A stretch of DNA of 61,060 nt from Thermoanaerobaculia bacterium (GCA_017883205.1 JADGNZ010000036.1:1-61060); one strand, 5' to 3'; counted from the first letter of the stretch, positions 22,599-31,603 are shown. The notes: a model not told the origin generated them from the letters alone. Translations and numbers: made by a program.

Positions 22599-23051
22599 TC
22601 ATGAATCGCCGGCCCGCGACGGTAATGAAGCGACATGCTGCGCAAACACTTCATTGAACAGCGCGCCCGGTCTCCGCGCGCGAAGCTGTTCGACGATCGC
22701 CGGCCCTTCCATCCCGAGCTGATGCAGGATCCGGGCGGCGATCAGCGCGGAGCGGTTGAATCCCATCCCACAATGGGAGAGGACGCGATGACCGCTGCTC
22801 ACAAGGTGCGCGCCCATGATGGCCACGGCCTCGAGGCGCGCCAGGTCGGGAAGCTCTTCGTCGAAGATCGGGAAGTAGACGTAAAGGGAAGTGTTCGGCG
22901 TCGTCGGGATCCCCTCGTCGATACCGCCCTCCATGTCGATCACGACGTCGATGCCGTGCGCCTCGACGGAGGCCCAGTCATCGATGACGGGTGAGATGAA
23001 GAGAAGACCTGATTCGTCGACCTGAATGAGGCTCATGATCTGCGTGGGCAT
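22599..23051 (-). CDS. Dual-specificity (Cys-based) protein phosphatase
   Basis: 150 residues with the signature HCGMGFNRSAL (HCx5R, about residues 99-110), the P-loop of Cys-based tyrosine/dual-specificity phosphatases, and an upstream general-acid-like Asp in FPIFDEELPD. It would hydrolyse phosphoester bonds in proteins or small substrates. ATG 23051 is used. A longer frame to 23159 reads only the dispersed hairpin repeat and is rejected. It is divergent from the MOSC gene across that repeat. Confidence 0.87.
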   Translation of the reverse strand: MPTQIMSLIQVDESGLLFISPVIDDWASVEAHGIDVVIDMEGGIDEGIPTTPNTSLYVYFPIFDEELPDLARLEAVAIMGAHLVSSGHRVLSHCGMGFNRSALIAARILHQLGMEGPAIVEQLRARRPGALFNEVFAQHVASLPSRAGDS

Positions 23052-23082
23052 GGTAACGCGCGGCGCGCGGAACGTCTCCACA

Positions 23083-23156
23083 TTGAACCACAGAGACACA
23101 GAGGACACGGAGATAGACGCCTTAAACTCTGTGACCTCTGTGTCTCTGTGGTTCAA
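23083..23156. repeat. Dispersed hairpin repeat, AT form (ACCACAGAGACACAGAG)
   Basis: Complete inverted repeat of 74 bases between divergent genes, with arms reading TTGAACCACAGAGACACAGA and its complement, and an internal unrelated loop. Other AT-form copies are at 31547-31603, 35458-35514 and 52866-52919. Confidence 0.9.
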
Positions 23157-23197
23157 CAAAGCTGATGCGCTACGATTCGCCGGAAATGCGCACCCCG

Positions 23198-23845
23198 ATG
23201 AAGGTCGTGTCCGTGAATGTGGGACTGCCGCGCGAGGTCATCTGGCGCGGCGAGGCTGTCCTGACGTCGATCTTCAAGGAGCCTGTCGCGGGCCGGGTGC
23301 GCGTCGAGACGCTGAACCTCGTGGGTGACCGTCAGTCCGATCTGACCGTGCATGGCGGCGCGGAGAAAGCGGTCTACGTTTATCCGTCCGAGCACTATGC
23401 GTTCTGGCGCGAGGAGTTGCCCGGCTTCGATCTGCCCTGGGGCTCGTTTGGCGAGAACCTGACGGTCGAAGGTCTGGCCGAGGATCGCGTGCGGATCGGA
23501 GATGAGATCAGGATCGGCTCGGCCGCGTTCGTCGTGACGCAGCCGCGCATGCCTTGCTTCAAGCTCGGAATCCGTTTCGGCCGGATGGACATGGTGAAGC
23601 GTCTTCTCAAGAGCGGCCGCACCGGTTTCTATCTGTCGGTCTCGCAGGAAGGCGAGGCCGGCGCGGGTGACGCGATCGCGCTGACTCCATCGCCGGCCTC
23701 GGCCATCACCGTCGCGGATATCGTGAGCCTCTACGCGGCCGATGCAGCCAATCAGGATCTCCTTCGCCGCGCCAGTCAGCTCCCGGAACTTCCTGAAAGT
23801 TGGCGTGACTACTTTCGCCAGCGGCTTTGGGAGCCGGACGCGTGA
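23198..23845 (+). CDS. MOSC domain protein (YiiM-like)
   Basis: 215 residues with a MOSC sulfur-carrier domain: TSIFKEPVAGRVRVETL, the hallmark GDRQSDLTVHGGAEKAVYVY (His-Gly-Gly), GSFGENLTVEGLAEDRVRIG, and the conserved Cys in TQPRMPCFKLGIRFG. The C-terminal 3-alpha segment (AITVADIVSLYAADA) is as in YiiM. MOSC proteins handle molybdenum-cofactor-bound sulfur; YiiM reduces N-hydroxylated compounds. Starts at 23186 and 23198 are both possible. The stop overlaps the next gene by 4 bases. Confidence 0.9.
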   Translation: MKVVSVNVGLPREVIWRGEAVLTSIFKEPVAGRVRVETLNLVGDRQSDLTVHGGAEKAVYVYPSEHYAFWREELPGFDLPWGSFGENLTVEGLAEDRVRIGDEIRIGSAAFVVTQPRMPCFKLGIRFGRMDMVKRLLKSGRTGFYLSVSQEGEAGAGDAIALTPSPASAITVADIVSLYAADAANQDLLRRASQLPELPESWRDYFRQRLWEPDA

Positions 23846-24276
23846 TCGACCGAGCTTCCCGCGAACAACTGGCCACGCTCCTCGGCGAGCTGACCGCCGG
23901 CAATGTCAGCAACGACGAGTTTCATGCGCAGTTGCCTCGATCGAACGATCTTGCTGTCCGCGAGATCATCGAGCAGGCCTGGCTGCTCTGCCGCGAGCTT
24001 CCCGAGCCGAAAGCCGAGGGACGAAAGAAACTGCTTCGCGACGCGCGCGCCGAAGTGTCGCGCTGGACTCTCTTTCTGGAGAGCGAGAGGGAGTACGAAT
24101 GGCCGGCCCTTCCCAAATGGGCTCGCATCCTCGGATTCATTCCGAGTGTGCTCACCTTCGGCCTGTTCTGGGCGCCGTATCGATGGTGGTTCAAGCGAAC
24201 TGGCGACGCGCAGGTGTGGCCGTTCATCGATGAAAAGCAGTTCCAGGAGGCACGGGGGAAGGGCGGGCGGCGGTAG
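23842..24276 (+). CDS. Small hypothetical protein with one membrane segment
   Basis: 144 residues from GTG 23842, which overlaps the MOSC stop (GTGA), indicating translational coupling. The N-terminal half is helical (REQLATLLGELTAGNVSNDE, then AVREIIEQAWLLCREL); a hydrophobic segment, ILGFIPSVLTFGLFW, lies at about residues 98-112, followed by a basic aromatic stretch. No family recognised. Confidence 0.7.
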   Translation: MIDRASREQLATLLGELTAGNVSNDEFHAQLPRSNDLAVREIIEQAWLLCRELPEPKAEGRKKLLRDARAEVSRWTLFLESEREYEWPALPKWARILGFIPSVLTFGLFWAPYRWWFKRTGDAQVWPFIDEKQFQEARGKGGRR

Positions 24277-24302
24277 GAATTCGTCAACGGTCATGCCAGC
24301 CA

Positions 24303-24355
24303 AAGGAGTGCGGTCGTCTCGACCGCGGGCACTCGGGCGTCCTCGCCCGAGTGCT
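24303..24355. repeat. Dispersed repeat GGAGTGCGGTCGTCTCGACC type
   Basis: Two nested hairpins (CGGTCGTCTCGACCG and ACTCGGGCG...CGCCCGAGT). A near copy is at 54467-54522 and a partial one at 60953-60977. All are intergenic. Confidence 0.75.
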
Positions 24356-24483
24356 GTCAGGGCGGAGGTCGAAAATTTCGTCATGACTTGTTTGGAGAGT
24401 TAACGCGAGGGTGGGGTTGATCCAGTGTTCGGGATCGCGTGACACCCTATACTTTCCGGACGACGACCAACAGGAGCTTTCCC

Positions 24484-24765
24484 ATGTGCAGAAACATCAA
24501 GACCCTCTTCAACTTCGAGCCTCCGGCGACGGAGGAGGAGATTCGCGACGCATCGCTGCAGTTCGTGCGCAAGCTGTGCGGCTTCACGAAGCCGTCGAAG
24601 GCGAATCAGGCCGCGTTTGACCTCGCAGTTGAGGAGACAGCGTTGGTTGCGCAGAAGTTGTTTGCTTCCCTCGTGACGACGGCGGAGCCGCACGACCGCG
24701 AAACGGAAGCCGCCAAGGCGCGCGCCAGGACGGCGGCAAGATTCGGGCGAGCCGCGCAAGCGTAA
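24484..24765 (+). CDS. DUF2277 family protein
   Basis: 93 residues, MCRNIKTLFNFEPPATEEEI, QFVRKLCGFTKPSKANQ then AFDLAVEETALVAQKLFASL, the whole of the DUF2277 family. Function unknown; soluble and helical. ATG 24484 follows an AGGAG at good distance. The tail (residues ~68-93) is Ala/Arg-rich and less conserved. Confidence 0.88.
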   Translation: MCRNIKTLFNFEPPATEEEIRDASLQFVRKLCGFTKPSKANQAAFDLAVEETALVAQKLFASLVTTAEPHDRETEAAKARARTAARFGRAAQA

Positions 24766-24810
24766 CGGAAAACTTCAGGCAGGCCCTGTTGATGCGCTAC
24801 CATTTCCTTT

Positions 24811-25254
24811 GTGGTGTTGACCGCGCGGCGGCGCGCCTTTGCCTGCCTCTTTGCCCGTCTCGTACTGGGCCTGATCTTCTTCATGGCGGGCGTCTACAAA
24901 GTGTTTACGCTGACACCGGTCGGCCATGTTCAGAAATGGTTTCTGCCATTTCGCGACACGTTTCTTCCCACCTGGTCGTTGTGGGCAGTCGGACTGGCCA
25001 TCCCTTTCATTGAGCTCATCGGGGGAGCGTTGCTCCTGATCGGCTGGCGCGTTTACGAGGCGTTGTTGGCGCTGGGCGTCGTGCTTGTGATCGTCACGTT
25101 CGGCCATCTGCTGCACGAGCCGCTCTATCCCTTTCACGAGCACGTCATTCCGCGGCTTGCTCTGCTTTTGTTCCTGCTTGTGATGCCGCGCGAAAGCGAT
25201 CGCTTTTCGCTCGATTCTGTGATCGCAACACGCCGCCTCGGAAACGAATCATGA
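24811..25254 (+). CDS. DoxX/MauE-like membrane protein
   Basis: 147 residues with four membrane helices (LFARLVLGLIFFMAGVYKVF, LWAVGLAIPFIELIGGALLL, YEALLALGVVLVIVTFG, IPRLALLLFLLVMP), the layout of DoxX/MauE-type proteins, which often serve redox or thiol functions. The start is GTG at 24811 or 24814. Its stop overlaps the next start as ATGA, so it heads a coupled three-gene unit. Confidence 0.8.
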   Translation: MVLTARRRAFACLFARLVLGLIFFMAGVYKVFTLTPVGHVQKWFLPFRDTFLPTWSLWAVGLAIPFIELIGGALLLIGWRVYEALLALGVVLVIVTFGHLLHEPLYPFHEHVIPRLALLLFLLVMPRESDRFSLDSVIATRRLGNES

Positions 25255-25706
25255 AACGAATTGCAGCGATCGTCGCCATCGGAGCAGTAGCCGGCTTCTG
25301 GTATTACCAGACGTCGCACGCCCCCGTGAATGCGTACAAGGCATTTGCCGAAGAGATTCTTCATCGCCGCTATGACGCGGCTGCGGCGATGACGGATGGT
25401 CTCACGGCGGCGGAACTGGCGCGGTCGGGGACTCAGGAAAAGACCGGCGCCGGGCCGACGATGTTTCAAGCGCTGTTTCCGTCACGATTCACGATCGAAT
25501 CGCAGCAGCGCGGCAGCGACGGGACGATTACCGTGAAAGCGACGCAGCAAGTGTTGTTCAATCCGCCCGGCGTGGAATCAGTCATGCGGCCGGCGATGAT
25601 GGCCCTGATGAAACAGACCGTGGCGCTGCGCAAGAAGGATGGCGCGTGGAAAGTGGTCTCCTTCGAGAATTCGTTTGGTGGCATGGAGGCAATGTCGTCG
25701 CGATGA
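25251..25706 (+). CDS. Membrane-anchored small protein, NTF2/DUF4878-like
   Basis: 151 residues with an N-terminal anchor (IAAIVAIGAVAGFWYYQ), then an alpha+beta domain: VNAYKAFAEEILHRRYDAAA resembles the cone-shaped NTF2-like/DUF4878 fold, ending in the strands TVALRKKDGAWKVVSFEN. No catalytic residue can be named. It overlaps the DoxX-like gene before it and the beta-helix gene after it by 4 bases each. Confidence 0.65.
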   Translation: MKRIAAIVAIGAVAGFWYYQTSHAPVNAYKAFAEEILHRRYDAAAAMTDGLTAAELARSGTQEKTGAGPTMFQALFPSRFTIESQQRGSDGTITVKATQQVLFNPPGVESVMRPAMMALMKQTVALRKKDGAWKVVSFENSFGGMEAMSSR

Positions 25707-26539
25707 TGAACGGCGGCACCGCACCCTCACTCGCCGGTCACGAGGTGCTCTTCGTTCCGGCGCAGTACCTGACGATTCAGGATGCCATCGACGCCGTCAG
25801 CGGGCCCGCGACGCTGATCGTCGATCCTGGGATCTACCAGGAAAGTGTTCGTATCCGTTCGAAACCCTATCTCGTGATCCAGAGCAGTCGCCTCGGCAGG
25901 CGCGGAGTGACGATCGCCGGTCAGAACATGGAAAGCGTGATCGGCATCGAGCAGTCCGTCGTGCATTTCAGCGGAATCGACGTGCGCTCGGACGGCCTGT
26001 CGCGCGGGCTACTCATACTCGATTCGTCAGTGACGTTTCAGGAGTGCGTGGTGTCGGGAAATCGGGTCAGCGATCAGGTTGGAGAGCCATTTGGCGCGGG
26101 CATGCTCTGCCGCCGATCGTCTGTCCGCATTCAGAAATCGACGATTGCAGGGAACACGATTGATGCTCCAGACGCCAGCGGCGGAGGGCTCTATTTCGCG
26201 GATTGCAAGGTCGAGATCGCCGGCAGCTCGATTCAGACCAACGCCATTTACGCGCCGGACCGCGCCAGCGGCGGGGGCATCTGGTGCGAGCGCAGCAGCA
26301 TGCGCGTCTGGCGGAGCCGCGTGACCGACAACGCCCTCTACGCGGAATCGTGCGAAGGCGCCGGCATCTACTTCAAGGATTCGGACGCACGGCTCGGCGG
26401 AAGCGTCATCAGCGGCAACGGCAGCGTCAATGGACGTGGTGGCGGCATCTTCATCGACGGCAACGCAGCGCGCATTGCAGTCCATCGCAATACCGTCGTG
26501 CGCCAGAATCATCCTGACGATATATTTCCGCGGCGTTAG
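25703..26539 (+). CDS. Right-handed parallel beta-helix repeat protein
   Basis: 278 residues. After PAQYLTIQDAIDAVSGPATL and VDPGIYQESVRI, typical of pectate-lyase-like folds, come repeated rungs such as QKSTIAGNTID, SGGGLYFADCKVEIAGSSI, SGGGIWCERSSMRVWRSRVT, EGAGIYFKDSDARLGGSVIS and GRGGGIFIDGN. No signal peptide is seen and no catalytic site is evident. ATG 25703 overlaps the previous stop (ATGA), which decides the start. Confidence 0.83.
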   Translation: MMNGGTAPSLAGHEVLFVPAQYLTIQDAIDAVSGPATLIVDPGIYQESVRIRSKPYLVIQSSRLGRRGVTIAGQNMESVIGIEQSVVHFSGIDVRSDGLSRGLLILDSSVTFQECVVSGNRVSDQVGEPFGAGMLCRRSSVRIQKSTIAGNTIDAPDASGGGLYFADCKVEIAGSSIQTNAIYAPDRASGGGIWCERSSMRVWRSRVTDNALYAESCEGAGIYFKDSDARLGGSVISGNGSVNGRGGGIFIDGNAARIAVHRNTVVRQNHPDDIFPRR

Positions 26540-26559
26540 CCGTTCGTTGCGAACGTCCC

Positions 26560-27114
26560 ATGCGAAGACAACTCGTCCTTCTGCTCAGCATCCTTTCGAT
26601 CGCGACCTTGCCCCTCCCGATCGGTGTTCGCATCGCGGAAGGAGCGCAGCAGCAAGTGGGCGTGACGCTGACCTACGACCCTGCCTACGTTTCGCTGCGG
26701 TATCCGGGAGGCGACGTTCCGGTCAGCCGCGGCGTGTGCGCGGATGTGGTGGTGCGGGCGTTTCGTGTTGCCGGGATCGACCTGCAGCGCGCGGTGCACG
26801 AAGACATGCTTGGAGCGTTCAATCGCTATCCGGCGCTGTGGGGTCTTTCGCATCCCGACGCGAACATCGATCACCGGCGTGTGCCGAATCTCATGAAGTT
26901 CTTCGAGCGGCACGGAAAGACCGCAAGCGGTGTGTTCCTGCCCGGGGACGTGGTCGCCTGGCGCCTGCCGGGTGGCTTGTCGCACATCGGCGTCGTCAGC
27001 GCCGAGGTCGCCTCGCTGACGAATCACCCATTGATGATTCACAACATCGGCAACGGAGCCCAGAAGGAAGACGTTCTCTTCGCGTACACGATCATCGGAC
27101 ACTACCGCTGGTAG
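26560..27114 (+). CDS. DUF1287 family exported protein (NlpC/P60-like)
   Basis: 184 residues with a signal peptide (LVLLLSILSIATLPLPIGVRIA). The mature part carries RGVCADVVVRAFRVAGIDLQ with the candidate catalytic Cys, the NIDHRRVPNLMKFFERHG block, and LSHIGVVS with the His, followed by MIHNIGNGAQKED: the DUF1287 pattern, a cysteine-peptidase/amidase-like fold probably acting on cell wall. It ends just before a half hairpin repeat. Confidence 0.88.
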   Translation: MRRQLVLLLSILSIATLPLPIGVRIAEGAQQQVGVTLTYDPAYVSLRYPGGDVPVSRGVCADVVVRAFRVAGIDLQRAVHEDMLGAFNRYPALWGLSHPDANIDHRRVPNLMKFFERHGKTASGVFLPGDVVAWRLPGGLSHIGVVSAEVASLTNHPLMIHNIGNGAQKEDVLFAYTIIGHYRW

Positions 27115-27126
27115 AGACTCAACGAC

Positions 27127-27153
27127 CTCCGCATCTCCGCGCCTCCGCGTGAC
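27127..27153. repeat. Half hairpin repeat, GC form (right arm)
   Basis: CTCCGCATCTCCGCGCCTCC followed by GCGTGA, a lone right arm of the GC-form dispersed repeat, directly after the DUF1287 stop. Confidence 0.75.
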
Positions 27154-27207
27154 CATTCTTTTTCAATTGACAGCGAACCCCCGTTGTATTCTTTCCGGCC
27201 CGTAACG

Positions 27208-27219
27208 AACCGGCCGGTT
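27208..27219. promoter_or_regulatory. Candidate TetR-type operator upstream of the efflux genes
   Basis: The perfect palindrome AACCGGCCGGTT, within GAACCGGCCGGTTGTCGG, sits 31 bases before the efflux adaptor start, where repressors of RND pumps usually bind. The form resembles operators of TetR-family regulators, but no regulator gene is next to it in this window. Confidence 0.4.
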
Positions 27220-27250
27220 GTCGGTTCTATGAGTTGAGGGAATCAGTCGT

Positions 27251-28369
27251 ATGGCGAAACGGATGATCGCGATGCTGGTCGTGGTGATTGCCTTCGTGGC
27301 GGTCATCGGCGGCTACAAATACCTCCAGATCAAGAAAGCGATGTCGCAGTCGTATACGCCGCCGCCTGAGGCGGTGACGACGACCGTGGCGAAGCAGGAA
27401 ACGTGGGACACCACGATCTCGGCGATCGGGACGGTCGTGGCAGTCAACGGCGTCACCCTCAGCGCCGATCTTCCCGGCGTCGTCGACCAGATCTCGTTCG
27501 ATTCGGGGCGAATGGTGGGGAAGGGCGACGTGCTGCTCCGGCAGGATACGAAGCAGGAACGGGCACAGCTTGCATCAGCCGAGGCGCAACTGGGGTTGAC
27601 GCGGGTGCAGCTTGCGCGCAATCGGAGTCTGCAGGCCGCCGGAATCGTTCCGAAAGAGACGCTCGATCAAGCCGCGGCGGGGTTCAAGCAAGCCGAGGCG
27701 GCGATCAATGAGATTCGCGCGACGATCGAGCGCAAGACTATCCGAGCACCCTTCGCCGGAGTACTAGGCATCCGCCAGGTCAACGACGGACAGTCGCTCG
27801 CCAGCGGCGCACCGATCGTTTCGCTGCAGGCGTTGCAGCCGGTCTACGTGAACTTCAGCGTTCCGCAGCGCGAGATCGGATTGCTGCATACCGGCGGCGC
27901 GATCAGCGTCACGTCCGACTCGTTCCCGGGCACGGAGACGGGCAGGATCAACGCGTTCGACTCCGTCGTGAACGAAGACACGCGCAACATTCAGGTGCAG
28001 GCCGTCTTCGGAAACGCGTCGCGCAATCTGCGGCCGGGTGAGTATGTCGAGGCGCAACTCGCGCAAGGTGCGCGCACGCCGGTGATCGCGCTCCCGGTCT
28101 CGGCGATCAGTTACGCGCCCTTCGGCGACTCCGTGTTCATCGTCGAGGATGTGAAGGGTCCTGACGGCAAGACCTTCCGCGGCGTGCGCCAGCAGTTCGT
28201 GAAGCTCGGCCCCGCGCGCGGCGATCTCGTGGCAGTTCTCACCGGCGTCAAACCCGGCGAAGAAATCGTCACCTCAGGAGTATTCAAACTGCGGCCCGGC
28301 GCGGCCGTGGTCGTCAACAACAAAGTGCAACCGGGAGCGAGCGAGAGTCCGAAGCCGGGGAACAGTTAG
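27251..28369 (+). CDS. RND efflux periplasmic adaptor (membrane fusion protein)
   Basis: 372 residues. N-terminal membrane anchor (IAMLVVVIAFVAVIGGYKYL), then the adaptor domains in order: a lipoyl half-motif GVVDQISFDSGRMVGKGDVL, a coiled-coil hairpin (about 95-160, with QASAEAQLGL-type heptads), the second lipoyl half TIRAPFAGVLGIRQVNDGQS, a beta-barrel, and the membrane-proximal domain ending PGAAVVVNN. It links the inner-membrane pump encoded next to an outer-membrane channel that is not in this window. Confidence 0.93.
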   Translation: MAKRMIAMLVVVIAFVAVIGGYKYLQIKKAMSQSYTPPPEAVTTTVAKQETWDTTISAIGTVVAVNGVTLSADLPGVVDQISFDSGRMVGKGDVLLRQDTKQERAQLASAEAQLGLTRVQLARNRSLQAAGIVPKETLDQAAAGFKQAEAAINEIRATIERKTIRAPFAGVLGIRQVNDGQSLASGAPIVSLQALQPVYVNFSVPQREIGLLHTGGAISVTSDSFPGTETGRINAFDSVVNEDTRNIQVQAVFGNASRNLRPGEYVEAQLAQGARTPVIALPVSAISYAPFGDSVFIVEDVKGPDGKTFRGVRQQFVKLGPARGDLVAVLTGVKPGEEIVTSGVFKLRPGAAVVVNNKVQPGASESPKPGNS

Positions 28370-28378
28370 GGAAGGATG

Positions 28379-28429
28379 AAAGCGGAAGGATGAAGGATGA
28401 AGGTGCGCTTCAATTCATCCTTCCGCTTT
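28379..28429. repeat. 16-bp-arm inverted repeat between the efflux genes
   Basis: Perfect 16-bp arms (AAAGCGGAAGGATGAA and its complement) around a 19-base loop, between the adaptor and pump genes. It is of the GGATGAAGGATGAA type and may attenuate transcription into the pump gene. Confidence 0.65.
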
Positions 28430-28464
28430 CTGACTTCTGACTTCATCCCTCATCCTTTAATCAC

Positions 28465-31400
28465 ATGAAATTCACCGACCTCTTCATCAAGCGCCCCGTC
28501 CTGGCGATCGTCGTCAATCTGGTGATCCTGATCGCCGGGTTGCAGGCGATTCGATCGCTTTCGGTGCGGCAATTTCCGCGCAGCGACATGGCCAATGTCG
28601 TCGTCACGACGGCGTATGTCGGCGCGAACGCCGATCTCGTGCGCGGATTCATCACCGGCCCGCTCGAGCGCTCCATCGCCGGCGCGGACGGCATCGACTA
28701 TCTCGAATCGTCGAGCGCGCAGGGTGTCAGCACGATCACCGTTCACCTCAAGCTCAACTTCGACACCAACGCGGCGCTGACGCAGATTCAAGCGAAGGTC
28801 GCGCAGGTGCGCAATCAGTTGCCTCCCGAGGCCGAGGCGCCGGTCATTGATCTGCAGACGGTCGACTCGCAGTTTGCCGCCGCCTACCTCGGCTTCTCGT
28901 CGCCCGACCTCGATCAGAACCAGATTACCGACTACCTCGTCCGCGTCGTTCAGCCCAAGCTATCCGCGATCAGCGGCGTGCAGAAAGCGCAGATCTTCGG
29001 CGACCGGACCTTCGCGATGAGAGTCTGGCTCGACCCCGCGAAGATGGCCTCGCTCGGCATCTCGCCGTCGCAGGTGAACAGCGCGCTGGCGGCGAACAAC
29101 TACCTTTCCGCGCTCGGTCAGACCAAGGGCTCGATGACCTCGGTCAACCTCGTCGCGAACACGAATCTACAGACCGCCGACGAGTTCAAGAAGCTCGTGG
29201 TGAAGGAAGACAAAGGGACCATCGTCCGGCTCGGCGACATCGCCGACGTCGTCCTCGGCGCCGAGAACTACGACTCCGAAGTGCGCTTCAACGGCCAGAC
29301 CGCCGTCTTCATCGGCATCTACGTTCTGCCGACAGCGAACACGCTCGACGTGATGAAGCAGGTGCGCGAAGCGGTCCCCGAAATCCAGGCCCAGCTTCCC
29401 GCTGGAATGAAAGCCGGCGTGCCGTACGACTCCTCGGCATACATCCAGGAAGCGATCGACGAGGTCCTGAAGACGCTCACGGAGACGCTCCTCATCGTCA
29501 TTCTCGTGATCTTCCTCTTCCTCGGTTCCGCGCGCGGTTTGATCATCCCGGTTGTCGCCATTCCGATCTCGTTGATCGGCGCGGTTGCTCTGATGCTCGC
29601 GTTCGGTTTCACCATCAACCTGCTGACGCTGCTCGCTGTGGTCTTGTCGGTCGGTCTCGTCGTCGACGATGCCATCGTCATGGTCGAGAACATCGAGCGG
29701 CATCTGCACATGGGCAAGACGCCGGTCCAGGCCGCACTCGACGCCGCACACGAGCTGGTCGCGCCGATCATCGCCATGACCATCACGCTGGCCTCGGTCT
29801 ACACGCCCGTGGCGCTGCAGGGCGGCCTGACGGGATCGCTCTTCCGCGAATTCGCCTTCACGCTGGCGGGCGCCGTGCTCATCTCCGGTGTCGTGGCGCT
29901 GACGTTGTCTCCCATGATGGGATCGAAGCTGCTGCGAGCCGGCGACACCGAGAAAGGCTTTGCCGGAATGATCAACCGGCACTTCGACGTGCTGCGCGGC
30001 TTCTACACGCGCCTGCTGACCGGCACGCTGAACTTCCGGCCCGTCGTAATCACGCTCTGGATCATCGTGGTCCTTCTGATTTTTCCGTTCTACATGTTCT
30101 CGCAGAAAGAGCTTGCGCCGATGGAGGATCAGAGCTTTCTCTTCGCGATCCTTCAGGCGTCGGCCAACAACACGATCGAACAGACGAGATTGTTCGCCGA
30201 CGAAGCCGAGAAGGTGTACCGCTCGATCCCTGAGAATGAATCCACGTTCCAGGTCATCTTTCCAACCGGCGGCTTCGGCGGCCTGGTCACCAAGCCCTAC
30301 AAGGAGCGGAAGCGGGGGATCCAGGAGATTCAGCAGGAGGCTGCTGCGAAATCGGCGAACATTCCGGGCATCCGCGTGATTCAGCTCATACCACCCTCGC
30401 TGCCCGGAAACGGCGGAGGATTTCCGGTCGATCTCGTGCTCGTGTCGACCGAGGAGCCGGCGCGCATCGCCGAGTTCGCGAATCAGTTGATGCAGAAGGC
30501 GTTCACGAGCGGCAAGTTCATGTACGCCGACACCGATCTGAAATTCGATCAACCGCAGGCACGCGTCGTTTTCAATCGCGACAAACTCCGCTCGCAGGGC
30601 GTCGACCTCTCGCAGGCCGGACGCGACCTCTCCGTCCTCCTCGGCGGCAACTTCGTCAACCGTTTCAGCATTCAAGGCCGCAGCTACAAAGTGATTCCGC
30701 AGGTCAAACGCGCCGACCGGCTCACGCCCGATCAACTCTCGCAGATGTACATCAGCGGCGCTGGCGGCAAGCTCGTCCCGCTCTCGACGTTCGCTACGCT
30801 GGAGTCGACGACCGAGCCGCGCGAGCTGAAGCGCTTCCAGCAACTCAACGCGGTACACGTGCAGGGCGCCATCCCGCCCGGCGTCTCCATCGACAGCGCG
30901 CTCACGTACCTCGAGGACGAAGCGCACAAGATCCTGCCGCGCGGCTACACGCTCGACTACGCCGGTGAATCGCGTCAGTTGCGTATCGAAGGCAGCCGCT
31001 TCCTCGGCGTCTTCTTCCTCTCGGCGATCCTGATTTACCTCGTGCTGGCCGCGCAGTTCGAGAGCTTCCGCGATCCCTTCATCATTCTGGCCGGCTCCGT
31101 CCCGCTCGCGCTCTCCGGCTCGCTGCTCTTCTCATTCCTCGGGCTGACGTCGATCAACATCTTCAGCCAGGTGGGCCTGATCACGCTGGTCGGACTGGTC
31201 TCGCGCAACGGCATCCTCATCACCCAGTTCGCCAATCACTTGCAGGAACAAGGACGCGACAAACTGCACGCCGTGATCGAAGCCGCCGGCACACGCCTGC
31301 GCCCGATCCTGATGACGACGGCGGCCACGGTCATGGGCCACCTCCCACTCGTCTTCGCCCGCGGCCCCGGCGCCGGCGCCCGCAACTCCATCGGCATCAT

Positions 31401-31542
31401 GCTCGTCACCGGCATGATCATCGGCACCGGCTTCACCCTCTTCGTCGTCCCGTCGATCTATGTGTTGGTTGCGAAAACGCACAAGCGGATCGACGCGGTC
31501 GAGACGGAGCCGGAGGCTGGACTCGAGCCGGCGACGGTCTAG
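28465..31542 (+). CDS. RND-family multidrug efflux pump, inner-membrane subunit
   Basis: 1025 residues, the full length of the HAE1/AcrB family. N-terminal FIKRPVLAIVVNLVILIAGL, two large periplasmic loops and 12 membrane helices. The proton-relay aspartates are in SVGLVVDDAIVMVENIERH (helix 4), and the C-terminal half repeats the pattern with GLTSINIFSQVGLITLVGLV. It exports drugs, bile-like compounds or lipids using the proton gradient with the adaptor upstream. The last residues (TEPEAGLEPATV) look like chance extension. A hairpin repeat follows within 5 bases of the stop. Confidence 0.95.
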   Translation: MKFTDLFIKRPVLAIVVNLVILIAGLQAIRSLSVRQFPRSDMANVVVTTAYVGANADLVRGFITGPLERSIAGADGIDYLESSSAQGVSTITVHLKLNFDTNAALTQIQAKVAQVRNQLPPEAEAPVIDLQTVDSQFAAAYLGFSSPDLDQNQITDYLVRVVQPKLSAISGVQKAQIFGDRTFAMRVWLDPAKMASLGISPSQVNSALAANNYLSALGQTKGSMTSVNLVANTNLQTADEFKKLVVKEDKGTIVRLGDIADVVLGAENYDSEVRFNGQTAVFIGIYVLPTANTLDVMKQVREAVPEIQAQLPAGMKAGVPYDSSAYIQEAIDEVLKTLTETLLIVILVIFLFLGSARGLIIPVVAIPISLIGAVALMLAFGFTINLLTLLAVVLSVGLVVDDAIVMVENIERHLHMGKTPVQAALDAAHELVAPIIAMTITLASVYTPVALQGGLTGSLFREFAFTLAGAVLISGVVALTLSPMMGSKLLRAGDTEKGFAGMINRHFDVLRGFYTRLLTGTLNFRPVVITLWIIVVLLIFPFYMFSQKELAPMEDQSFLFAILQASANNTIEQTRLFADEAEKVYRSIPENESTFQVIFPTGGFGGLVTKPYKERKRGIQEIQQEAAAKSANIPGIRVIQLIPPSLPGNGGGFPVDLVLVSTEEPARIAEFANQLMQKAFTSGKFMYADTDLKFDQPQARVVFNRDKLRSQGVDLSQAGRDLSVLLGGNFVNRFSIQGRSYKVIPQVKRADRLTPDQLSQMYISGAGGKLVPLSTFATLESTTEPRELKRFQQLNAVHVQGAIPPGVSIDSALTYLEDEAHKILPRGYTLDYAGESRQLRIEGSRFLGVFFLSAILIYLVLAAQFESFRDPFIILAGSVPLALSGSLLFSFLGLTSINIFSQVGLITLVGLVSRNGILITQFANHLQEQGRDKLHAVIEAAGTRLRPILMTTAATVMGHLPLVFARGPGAGARNSIGIMLVTGMIIGTGFTLFVVPSIYVLVAKTHKRIDAVETEPEAGLEPATV

Positions 31543-31546
31543 TTGA

Positions 31547-31603
<57 letters not shown>

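Noticed and set aside
23051-23159. N-terminal extension of the dual-specificity phosphatase (and similar extensions of MalQ and GluQRS)
   Set aside because: The extra residues are translations of dispersed repeats, so internal starts were chosen.
29167-30927. 586-residue minus-strand open frame under the RND pump gene
   Set aside because: It is antisense to a clear 1025-residue RND protein and has the biased composition of an antisense frame in GC-rich DNA.
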